This document shows positions 49,729 through 61,600 of a DNA stretch of 64,000 nt, in pieces (position 1 is the first letter of the stretch; each line of letters opens with the position of its first letter). The stretch comes from Linyphia triangularis. Taxonomy: Eukaryota > Arthropoda > Arachnida > Araneae > Linyphiidae. Below the pieces are notes generated by a model. It was not told the origin of the DNA, ran no database searches, and saw nothing but the letters and a program-made list of their open reading frames with translations. The stretch is taken from assembly GCA_963978545.1 (NCBI GenBank), contig OZ021727.1, positions 18,302,743 to 18,366,742 of the forward strand. Reading direction: 5' to 3'. A program made the position numbers and the translations under genes.

Positions 49729-50323
49729 TGTCATGTGTTTAGTAATGATGCACAATTAGGAGTTGGCGAAAACATTCGTAGAATTGGTGATAAAAGGTGA
49801 AATATATGTAAAGATAAACCATGATCAAAGGACATATAATTTCTAACATCAATTCTATCAGCAGAATTGTCACTTTGGAAGGAATTGTGCATTATACTAT
49901 CACTGTGTATTTATTCATGGACAAGCGAACAATGAATATATATAGCATAAGAGGAGGATTATGCTATTGTTGTCAGCGTGTTTGGTGTTTTTGATAATTT
50001 CTTCCTAAAATTTAGGTCATAATGTGAATGCCAAAAATATAAGCAACACTGTAATTTCTCGTTTTTAAAAAATAAATGCCTTTATATTATTGAAAAATCA
50101 AAATAAGTAGCTTTAGCTATTTTGATATTCAATGGCACGAGAACTACTGTCTGTCTATTAGGAGAATAAATCCCGTCAGACAGTGACAGTTGCTATAGAA
50201 ACAAGACTAGTCGATTTAGAATAGGCGTGATGCATACAGGAAATTGCCTAATGTAGAAGTTTTTCTCCTGGAATCTGTCACGGAAAATGGGGCTAGCCTC
50301 GTTTCCACGGCAAAAGACAACAG

Positions 50324-50565
50324 TTGTTGTTGTTTCTAATCTCCCTTTTGTCTGACGAAGTCAGACAATATCAGTGAAGCCATTGACATTAATGAAGTCT
50401 GACACTAGTTGTGGACAGTTATAAATGTCCTCCCAGTCCAGTCCAAGGCAGTCCAAAATGTGCTGAGGTGATGCCTGTTCTTTTTGACATTTAGGGCAAA
50501 GAGGAAATTTTTTGCTTCCCCCGGAATATGTGAGGCCTTTAAGGTGACCACTAGCAAGTCAGGAC
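50324..50565 (-). mobile_element. 5'-truncated LINE copy of the same family
   Basis: A minus-strand 242-bp fragment is flanked by the perfect 10-bp duplication AAGACAACAG (50314-50323 and 50566-50575). It encodes LASGHLKGLTYSGG, CPKCQKEQASPQHILDCLGL and a C-terminal FTDIV-stop. TTCGTCAGAC and an (AAC)n tail follow. The truncation point lies one codon upstream of an in-frame TGA in SRLASGH. Confidence 0.87.
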
Positions 50566-50575
50566 AAGACAACAG

Positions 50576-53500
50576 TAGGCATCAAGATGGGAGTTATTTT
50601 TGTTATAGATAGTCACAGTACACAAAGGGCTATAAGGTGTAGGAAAATCGTTAGAAGAAAATGTGGACTTAGAAGAGTACTCTGTGTGCCATAGGGAATC
50701 CTTTTCAGAGGGTTCAAGAGGAAATGACAATGCATTTGTCTGTTTGTATGTCAACTCACTTTACAGAGATGGCAGAACATCAAGAATCAAGAGTTTAGCT
50801 CTTGCACCAGAAAACCTTGAGCACGACAAACTGGAGGAATCCTGCAAATGAACTAAACTCGAAAATAAGAATTACAAGTAATGAAACTGGACACAAGATT
50901 TCTAGTGAAGTTGTTTTAATGACTCTCTATGTGAAGGTTTATTTTAAAAGATACTTTTACACAAAAATATACTATAAAAATTATGCAGTGTTGTTCAAAA
51001 TTAAGTTTCTATTTTATAAATTTATACAATGATATGCTATTGTACATTGCAATAGAAAAAAATAGGTTAAAATACAAAATAATCGTCGAGTTTTTATCAT
51101 AATAGTTGTTTAAAAATGCTGAGTAAAAGCAAAGATACTAAAGATTACTAATACTACTGTATTGGCAAGATCCCAATATAACATTAAAATTCATAATTGG
51201 ACGAAATAGAATGCTATCATTAATAATAATAAAAAATGCAGGTGAAGCAATAAAAAATATTATATTGAAGTTAGTTTTACCATAAATATGACATATTATA
51301 GTATAACAAAATATGAGAAAAAATGAATATTTATTCACATTTAAAAAATGCCAGAAATTATTTAGAAACAAATAAAATAAATGTGAAGATACTGATTAAC
51401 AATTACACAATACTGAAAATTATTGACTTAGAAATTTCGACCGACACAATTCCAGTTTTGCATAAATCCTAAGGAATATATAATTGGTAGTATTTGAAGA
51501 TCTTTCAAATATTGTCACGACATGATTGGATTCGATAATCAACTAATCAATTTAGTCCATTAATGCCAGGATTATAGCATAAGTGTGTTGAGGGACAATG
51601 CAATTTGTGCTTAGTGGTAATAATTTTTTTAAGTAATTAAATAATATAATTCTAATGGGTATAAAGAGGAAAATTTCTAATGCAAATACAAGACACTCAT
51701 TTCATGTGTTTTGAAAGCATATAATTTTGTTAACGGTATTCAAAATATAATTTTGAAAGAAAATAGTTTCTATGCATATTTTTCAATTACAGATCTTTAC
51801 TGGAAAATTACTTTTTTTTTCTTTGTCAGGTATAGTAAAAGAAGTTTAAGATACCAATCTGGTATTTATACTATGTAGCACTCAACCATTTGATATTTTA
51901 ATATGGGTATTTTTTACTTATAATGAGTAAAACCTCATTAAAATGTAATTTATTTTATAATCTGAAACAAATTGCCTTTAACTAAAGGGATAATTATAAT
52001 GAAACTTGGATAGTAAAATTAAACAGTTTATCAAAAAAACATAATTATCTTCTAAAACATAAATACAAGGGGTTTTGATTGTCAATTATTTTTAAACGAT
52101 CACATACAATTTATACATTTTTCAAGACAAAATAACAATCTTTTAACTTCAGTGAAAAGAATATTATACTTAGTAACGTTTGGGAAAAACTAAATGCACA
52201 GTTAAAAAATAAAGCCTAAGAACAATATTTTGGTTCAGAGAAATTATTTAGTATTAGTTTTTACAATAAAAAAAAAAATAAAAAAAATATCTATGTATAT
52301 ATATAATAAAAAAAAAAAAAACGTTTTGGTTATTCATGTATTGAGCCTTATATTGTTTTTATTTAATGAAACTTTTTCAGTGTAAAATATTTTTTAGGCG
52401 CCCCTAACTTTAATTTTAGGATATATTATTTAGTTTTATTTCATCAAACCAACTAAAAGAGAGAAAAAAATAAAAGAAATACCAGGTTTTATATAGAACG
52501 AGTAGGTTTAGAAAAGAAAACATATTTAATCTTTTTTTACATTAATCTTTTTAGTGATGAAAACAAAACAAAAAAGCAAAATGTGACTAAGACAACCACA
52601 TAAATAGACAATTTATTTTTTAAATTGACTAACATATCTTCCTCACACATTTCAAACCTTAAGAAATAATTAGTTCATATTAAGAGATACAAATCTAGAA
52701 ATCTATTTGCAAAATAAATCCTTCGGTAAAAAGTAGTTACTTTCATGCTTTCAAATCTATCGTTCGTTAATAATGAAAGAGAGAGAGAGATAAATTAGGT
52801 GAATTATAAATCCCAATTTTCATCTCAACTTGCAATTTAAATCCAGCACCTTTGTTTAAACATACATGAGAATTCATAAATCTTTTTTTTTTTTTTTTTT
52901 AATAAACTGTGAAACAATTTTAACCTTACACAGTACACATAAAATTGAGGACTTGAAACTACATTAACTTTTTTTAAAAGTACCTAATTCATGCATTATA
53001 AAGAAACTGAAATATTTTTTTAATTCATCACAGGATATTGACACGTGGTACATTAATTAGTATTTATAAATTGAAACAGACATGACAAACATTCATAATT
53101 AATTTGATATTTACACAGCAGCAAGTAATATATACCAATTTGTTTCGAGTATTAAACATTGCTATGGAATACTTGATAAAAACAAACATTTCCAAAATAA
53201 AAATGTTTTCATTTGGCATTGTATTACTTATCATAAAAAGCAAAAAAATAAAGTGGAATATCATTCCTATTATCTTCACAAGATTAGGGGGAAAAAATCC
53301 ATTTCAGATGTTTAAGTCAGAATACTTTCTCTCTCAAAAGTATAGGATCTATATTCAATGAAACATATGATGTAGATGGGAAATGCCAGCATTTCCAAAG
53401 AACACAACTTTAATCACAAAGTAATATTGAATATATTCTTTATAACAATCATTACAAATACTATACAAAATAAACCCAGAATAATTCAGAATGATTGTTT

Positions 53501-53854
53501 TATTATAAAATGGTCTTTTAATTTTCTGAAACTAATAAAATAGTCTATCAAAAAACAAGATATTTTAAAAACAACCCTTACAATGAAATTTCATTTTCAA
53601 CAAGCAGAATTATATTTGGATGTTTAGTTTCATAATGTATCATTTATTCACAAGAAAACATTTTATCATTTATTCACGCTAGCATCTTTCTTTTAAAAAA
53701 AAAAAAACTTTCTAAAATACAGTTCTCAATGAGGTGAATAAACTGCAAACACATAAATATCAATTTTTAGGTACTATATTTAAATATGTTTTTAGAAAGT
53801 GTTCAGTGAATTTCTGAAACACAGTTTACCTTTCTTGGCAATAAATCACACAGT
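50576..53854. other. Very AT-rich, element-poor DNA downstream of UBE3B
   Basis: No coding or repeat family is recognised, apart from homopolymers and a short GA run near 52780. It could be intergenic, or the far end of a long UBE3B 3' UTR on the minus strand. Confidence 0.45.
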
Positions 53855-54376
53855 GGACTATTCCCGCATTTTTTAAAAATATTTTTTTATTCAATTCTAA
53901 ATGTTTCGAAAAGGCCATAAACAAAAATTTCTACTCATTGTGCTTTTTCTTTTTTTTAATTTGCGATCAAAATTACCTTGCTAGACGTTGGCCAGAAAAC
54001 GATTCATTTCGTTGACATTGAATGTGACGTCACGGCTTCGCAAACATCTTAGCTTGAAATGTGGCAGCGGAAACCAGATTTGCAAGTTTCTCGCAAATCA
54101 CACCCACCTGTACGGAATGTGGCAATGGTCTACCAACACCAACTATTTGGTAGAAACCTCACAATAACCATAGAATCTATAGAAAACCTTGACATCACAT
54201 ATTTTGCTGAGTGTTTTGATCAGACTCGTTTTGGCTCGATTTTGAGGCAATTTCATTTCTTAATATTTAAACAACTAATTTTTTTAAAGAAATTTTGTTT
54301 AAATATTTGGAATCAGAAAGAAATTCCTTTTAAATATAAACTAATTTCACATGTTTTTAAAAAATGTAATTGTCCA
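53855..54376. mobile_element. Family D repeat, copy 2 (uninterrupted)
   Basis: Inverted ends GGACTATTCCCGCATTTT and TTTTTAAAAAATGTAATTGTCC bound about 520 bp. The interior matches 24231-25218 over several blocks: TTCAATTCTAAATGTTTCG, a TGACGTCAC region, TTTCTCGCAAATC and ATATTTGGAATCAGAAAG. This copy lacks the two insertions seen in the other, so it gives the empty sites. Confidence 0.75.
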
Positions 54377-55039
54377 TTATGTAATCGATGCTAAAAACAA
54401 GTTTTTTTTTTTTTTTTTCAAATCAAACAAATCATTCTGATTTATTCGTTATACTTAAAGTTATAATAAACAAACAACAATTCTAAAGCATTTTAGAAAG
54501 GAATCAATATACAGTATATGTACACAAATAAAGCTATGACTAAAGGGGACACCTTTAATAAAAAAACTAAATATCCAACAGTCATAAAATACTATGCACC
54601 CCATTACAATCCTTACTATAACAATAACTTATTTATAAAAAAAAAAAAAATAGTTATTTTCTGAGCTAAAGTTATACAAAATCAAATAAGGTTAACAAAT
54701 AATATGTAATCTAGATTATTCCATCAGCTCAAAAAATAAATTTGTTAAGAATAAAATTTTCATAATAAGCACTGTTTTGTGGAAACAGTATACACATTTT
54801 AATTCTAACAGTATAAGCAAAATGAGGATGAATTTGATAGCAAAATTAATGTGATGTTAACTTGAAGTGTTTAATAGACATTCTCTAAATTGCAAAGTTT
54901 TGGGTTATAATAGTTTCTTTCGTATAAAGGAAAAGCCACTTGAAATAGGCACAAAACATCAACATTACAGTGCAAATTCCAAATAAAAAGAAATTTATCT
55001 AGATGAAGATAAAAACACATTTTTTAAATAAAACACATA

Positions 55040-55435
55040 TGGAATCAGCAGATTTTTAAAACCATTTCCTTCAGGATAAATACAGAGATGGAAACCTGTA
55101 GTTTTTATGCAAACCAGCCTCTTTAAAAGAGAGACACTTTGTACAAAAGTTTTCCCCCACTAAAAACACAACACAGTTTTTTTAATTTTTTTTTTAAAAA
55201 ACAGATAACAGAATCCCTTCTCACTACCATAGCATGAATAGTAAGGAAGGTTCAAACATTCATATCTGAATACATACAGAAGAATCAACACATAGGATTT
55301 TATATCTGGAATCCAGTATTTTTCAAACCTCTCTTTCAGAATAAATATAAAAACAGAAACCTGAATTTTTTTTATGAAACAACCTCTGCAATAGTCTCTT
55401 GCAATTGTACTATCACTAAAAACACAATTCAACTT
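55040..55435. repeat. Diverged ~265-bp tandem duplication just downstream of UBE3B
   Basis: Segments near 55040-55178 and 55310-55435 align in order. Shared blocks are a GGAATC start, a CAGGATAAAT/CAGAATAAAT block, GAAACCTG, an AACC.CCTCT block and CACTAAAAACACAA. They are clearly diverged, so the duplication is old. Confidence 0.6.
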
Positions 55436-55452
55436 ATTAAAATAAATAGCCC

Positions 55453-55458
55453 TTTATT
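55453..55458 (-). terminator. Candidate polyadenylation signal AATAAA for UBE3B
   Basis: On the minus strand an AATAAA hexamer lies 28 bases after the UBE3B stop codon, followed 25-40 bases on by a T/G-rich stretch. This would give a very short 3' UTR. Further hexamers exist downstream in this AT-rich DNA, so longer 3' ends are also possible. Confidence 0.4.
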
Positions 55459-55486
55459 AAATAAAGATGTAATAACTGAGGAGAAA

Positions 55487-55678
55487 TCAGGAGAGCTCGA
55501 ATCCAGTGTTGCATGTGATAGCATAACGCAATTTTTCTCTCAATGTGCTCTTCTTTTGGTAGTTGGGAAGCTTTAGGAGGTTGAAGCAAGTGGAGGAAGT
55601 GGGGAGACGATTAACAGGATCTTTCTTTCGGATGGTGAAGAATCCTCGGAGAACGCTGCCCACAGTGTCGCCAGTGTC
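55487..55678 (-). CDS. UBE3B: UBE3B terminal exon with catalytic cysteine and stop
   Basis: This terminal exon of 192 bp encodes 63 residues from [10 protein letters not shown] to the C-terminal FELS, then TGA at 55487-55489. The catalytic cysteine lies in [16 protein letters not shown]; its codon is at 55586-55588. The acceptor is TTTCCTTGTAG. The 3.36-kb intron separating it from the previous exon carries two MITEs and an (AT)n tract. Confidence 0.96.
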   Translation of the reverse strand, partial: DTGDTVGSVLRGFFTIRKKDPVNRLPTSSTCFNLLKLPNYQKKSTLREKLRYAITCNTGFELS

Positions 55679-58600
55679 CTACAAGGAAAAAAGAGCTTAT
55701 TTAACTTTTAGGCTACTACTTTTATATTTTGGACAACTTTTATATTTATTCAACAAAAATGTGGTAAGTAGGCTCTGTTGAAGTTGGTCATACTTGATCA
55801 TAATCATATTATGATAGTCCGAGAGGCGACTGCAATTTTTGGACCCCATCGAACATCATTCTAAATTTTTTATAGAAATTGGAGAAAAGTGAGTAGATTA
55901 GGAGTCCACTGGTCTGCCGTGGCAAAAATGGCCGAAACTGATCAAAAATTGACTCGGAATGAGTTGAACTAAAATCCGATTGCCAAATGTGTTATAACTT
56001 GCCAAAATGAGAAAAAACTTTTTCATGAGGCAACCCACTGCATTTTGATTTTCAATGAGAAAAAGCGCAAACGATTTCTGATCTCTGGGTCGGAAAACTA
56101 GTATCTTTTAAAAGTAAGCCAAATTGGCGACATTAGTTACGTCATCAGTGACGTAATGTTTATTGCCAACTTGGCTCCCTTTTATTAGATGCAAGTAAAC
56201 GGTCGCCAGATATCCGAATCGTCTGCAACCTTCTTAATTGAAAATTAAAGAGTGAGGGTTACAAAATAAAAAAAAATGGTTATTATTTGGCAAGTTATGG
56301 AGCATTTGGCAATGGGATTTAATTCAACTTATTAAAAGTCGATTTTTGACTATTTTCGGCCATTTTTGCCACGGCAGACCAGTGGATTCGTAATCTACTC
56401 ACTTTTCTCAAATTTCTATAAAAAATTCAGAATGATGTTCGATAGGGTCCAAAAATTGCAGTCGCCTCTCAGTCTATGAGGAGGGAGGAGTTTAGAGAGG
56501 TGGGTCAATGTGCCCTACTGGAACTACATTGGGATCTACAACAGGGATCATCAAATCCCACTGGTATTCTAGGTAAAAGAAGGAAAAAACAAACAAATAT
56601 CTTACCAGTAAATGCTCTAGACCAGTGGGACAATATTCAATTAATTTTAAAATAGGGAAAATTCCATTATATTTTAGGAACATATGTATCTTATTAGTAG
56701 TCTTAAGGTTAAGAGACTGGACACTGGTTACTTAAGGGTCCTCAGTAGACCTTGTGTAGTATTTTCCTAATCACCTTATTCAGGGTGGCCACAAAATTCA
56801 GGAAAAAAAAGTTCCCTGACAGATTTCTAAAAAATTCCCTGATTTTAGGGCAAACTTATTTCCAAATTTCCCCAATTTTCTTAGGTTTTCCAGATGTCTA
56901 GACACCCTGATCAAATAGAACATGTATTCTAAAGAGATAATATGCAATTTTTTAAAAAATAGTTTTGCTGGTAATGAAAAATTTTAATTATTCTGTAACA
57001 TTAAACTTCTAATGGCTTACCACTACAAATCTCCATGTAAATATAGCCAAAATATGGATGATCGTGCCTTAAACAATACAAAATTTCCTTGATTTTCATG
57101 AAATTTTAAAAAGTTCCCCGAGATTTCCCTGACTTTTTCCAGAATCAGAAAGCTCCCTGACATTTCCCGGTTCTGTGTTATTGAAACAATATGGCCCTAA
57201 AATGTAGGAAATTTGGAAATGGATTTGACAACAATAACAGAAACTTGGAAGAGAAAATTAATTTTTAGATTTTTTATTATAATCATTTAAGAATTCATTA
57301 ATTAGTTATAAACTATGGGTCATTTGTTAGAGAAAACTGCAATTTTTTTTTTTAGAATTGAAAACTTTTAATTGTCATTGATTGTGTACTAAAAAAAGAC
57401 TATTAAAGTCACTATAAGAGGCAAATATCAATTTTAAAATTAGATAATTGTAACAGCTACATAAAATAAAAGTTTGAAAAATTAAGAAATCTCGACTGGA
57501 TCTCGTTATCAAGGGGTCCGAACCCAGCCAGGATTTTGGGGATGCGTTTCTGAAGGATAGATCAGTAATAAATTACCAATCCATCCTCGAACCCCGACGC
57601 ATCTCACCGCAAGACAGAAAGTCAAATAAATATTCAAAGATTTACACACATTTATAAAACCCAAAATAGCTACAAACCTCTCTAGTCAGAAATAGTAACT
57701 TGCTACCAGACTTTCATCAAACCACATTTATATACCATAAGAAAAACAATCCTGCACTTTCGAAAAATAAAATAGCCTCGCACTTAAAGAAAAAACAATA
57801 TCGCCATCTGTAATAAAGACCAGGTACCAGTTAAGGCTATTTAACTGGCATATGGGACAATATGGCAATAGTTTTGTAATTCACTTTTATATTTGCTATA
57901 AGAGGCAAATATATACTTAAGCTTGAAAAAATATTTCAACATATTCTTTTGAATAAGGAATCTTTTGGATATATGAAACAATGAAAGATACTTAAAGAAA
58001 TTTGAGGAAAACATTTTGTGAAAACAATTATATATTTTTACTTTGATGTTTACGAAAACGGATCTTTTGTAATTGTTAAAAAATGAGTTTTAAAACAAGG
58101 AATCAAAATCATTAACATTTTAACTCTTCATTAATTGATCATTACTCTTCTGATTACAAATATAAAAATCATTTATTCAAAATAGGCAACTTTTCAATAG
58201 AAAAACATTTTTTATAAAAGAATGCCATAAATGTATGTTATATATTTTTTATTAATATTTAGGCTTTATACAACAACAAAAAATACGAGCAGCATAAAAA
58301 TGAATTAATTGATAGTAAGAAAAATATTTACAAAAATCCCTTTTTTAAGACGATGGTGCTCTAACACAATTTTTTAAATGAGGCGATTAAAATATATATA
58401 TATATATATATATATATACTAATTGAAGTAACAAAAAAAAATAATAATAATAATTTTCAAATTAAATTAAATAGTAGTGTTTTGCTCTCATACAACCTTA
58501 ACCTGTTCAGGACCGTGATCGCGTATATGTGATCAGACGATTCTTCCCTCACGGCCCGCGATATCGTATTTGTGATCAGTGTTTCCGTGCCAGCCGGCCC

Positions 58601-61600
58601 ATCATCACACAGACGTGATTTCAGATTGGAACGTTTTATTTGAATTTAACGGGGCAAAATGCTTAACGGGGAAAAATGCCCGGTCCCGTGCGTGCGTAGT
58701 CTCTTTGAGCGCGCGGGCCTGGGGAAGCGCTTCTTTCTCCTTTCGCGGGTCCTGAACAGGTTAATTTTGAACAGAATGCTATAAGTAAAATTTTTACACT
58801 TTGCACCATAACAAGCTCTATATATTGTGATCAAGATTCAAAAATACTAAAAAAATAAAAGTGGATTTTAATTGAATTGCAGGTTAACTGTTTAATGATG
58901 ATAAATGTTGATTATAACATTTTAAACTTTTATATTTACTTACTTATTATTCTAAGGAATTTAGTTGATATTACAGTAAATTAAGCCCCCAATTAAATTT
59001 ACAATACCTTAAACAAATTTATACTTAAAAACTTACTTGATCGTCACTAACTTCTACACATCGTATTGAAAAGGCAGGCTCCAAATGAGCAAAGCCCAGT
59101 AAGGGTGGTTTCGAACAACTTGTGACAAACTACAAAAAAGACATATTAAGCAATTCAATAATGTTTAACTATACTTAAAAATGAAGCGCATTTCATACAA
59201 TAGTTCAAAACTGACAGAAACATTTAATAGAAAAGACAGATTAGAACTTTAAAAACTATTTATACACTTTAAAAAAAATTTAAAATTATAAAATCCATAC
59301 GAAATTGATATACAAATTTAAAGTTTAACACTTCCTGTCATACAATAAGAGCAATTTGAATGTATTAAAAAATGAGCTATTGGAAATATAGAAAAATAGC
59401 TATTTTGTCAAAATACATAAATTAAATTAAAATGCACTTTAAAATAGTAAAATTATGCCTGTTTTACACACTTTTAAAGATAAATTATAATTAAAACCAG
59501 ATGAAAATGTGTAGATAAGTTTACTTTAAGAAACTTTTGATGCTGTTCCTGAGTGAAGTCTTTCTCAAGAACATCCCACAACCAATTGATGACACGATGG
59601 TTATTGTGGAATCCTCCAAAATATTTGGTATGCTTCCTAGAATAAAGGATATATACACACAAATATAATCAATTCTCTCTTTTGCATTTTATAAATATTT
59701 AATTTTCAATTTTTCTTAGGAAATTTCATATTTATAGAATATTTACTGTATTTTATAAGTAGAACAGCTAAAATATATTTATTTGGAAATGTAATAAATA
59801 CACACTTATGATGATTTACACTTACCTACATGGTCATTTATGTATAATTAAATTCTACTAATTACACAAATTAGGTTTTTTTTTTAATTTTTAATAAGCT
59901 GTATTAATGAAATAAAGAAATTGCATCAATCTTTTACACGCAGAAATATGACTACATAGAAGGAACATACAATAAAAATTATATTTAGGGGCAAAGGTTG
60001 GTAATTTACATTTCAGACTGCCATTAACATTTTGCTACAATATAAACAATCTTTATAAAACACCACTTACTTATAAACTATGTATTTAAACAGAGTTTAT
60101 TTACTAGGAAAATAGTAAATAAATTTTTAATCATGCAAACTTCCAATAAAAAGTAATTTTTTTTACTTTGTAAATACATAGGTGTTAAGACATCAATTTA
60201 TAAAATAAACAAAAAAATGAATCAGCAAAACAATATGAAAACATTACTTTAAATCATTTCCCTAAAATATGTTTTTTGCACAAAAAGATTATACTTTACA
60301 AAACTAAACTAAATCTATTCCTGTACGTAAATTCAGTATGGTTGTAAAATACAGTCAAATCCCGTTAACAGGAAGTCAATGGGGCCACTGAAATTGTTCA
60401 AGTTAACAAAAATTCGTGTTAAATGAATAAACTAACATTAAATTTTAAGTACGGAGAACTGCTTTTACATCACGTTAAACGGGGTTTCATGTTAAGCGAT
60501 TTCGCATTAACGGGGTTTGACTGTATCAAAACATCAAAAACTTAAGATTTCAAACTGGCCTCATAAATCTAAAAGTATCAAAATAGAAAATGACAAACCT
60601 CAAGTCTATTAAGTCAATGGGTGTGTTGTCACCAGAAATGAGCCTTTGCAGTTCAGGAGTGGAAAACATGGGGAGCCAATCAGGGTTGACAATTGAGCGG
60701 AAACCCTTGATAAAGGCATTTGTTTGATCGTGGATTTGAACATGCATACGGAAGTGGGCCATCAGGTGAATGTAGCTGATTCTGAAGATTATCATCAGTT
60801 AAGTTAAAAATAAATATTATAATACTATACAATTACATAAACACAAGTTATAATGCAAAGGTATGTAAAAAGGAAAGGGGAAAAAAAAAGCAATTCCAAA
60901 GAAACAAATTCTAGACTGTGTTCTCCATCCATCATTTTAATTTCGCAGGGTTTGGAGGAAAATTAGAGAACCTCCGGGTTTCATCTTTTCCCTTTTTTTT
61001 TACAGGAATTATCAAAAAATTTAAGTAAAATTTAAGGGAGAAACAAAAATTTATGGAATATTAAGAAATAGAGATGAATGCGACCCCTGCAAATCAGCAA
61101 CAAAATGTGTTTCAAATAAACTCCTTTAACAAATTTTTCTTACTTGTTTTCGCTGCTTACAGGGACAGCTTTGCCACCAGGAAGAAGCTCGTGAGTGATT
61201 ATTTGCCCCATGCAATCTTCATCGATGCTGAAAGTCAAATCCAAATCACGCAGGTCACCCTTGTAATGCTGCAATACAAAACAACTTCATTCTATATTTT
61301 ATAAATTTTTTATCATCTTCCCTTAGCCCCATCATTCAGGTTTTAGAAGTGGTAATAATTAAATTTCATCTATTAAAATTGTTACCTTTTCTAAACAAAA
61401 GCTTTTGATATTGCCAAATCCAGATTGAACGTAATTAGAACTACAACATCAATTTCCAATCACCGGCAATTTTATAGACTGTAAACTGAAAAACTAAACT
61501 TAAAGCTTTCGTAGCAAAATATCAGTTTGTAAGTTTCATTAAATATTAAACTTACTGGTTAAAGATAAAATAAAAACTTACAATTAATGACTCTTATATT

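Noticed and set aside
55563..55781. Plus-strand open frame overlapping the last UBE3B exon
   Set aside because: It is the antisense shadow of the catalytic exon, which has clear homology on the minus strand.
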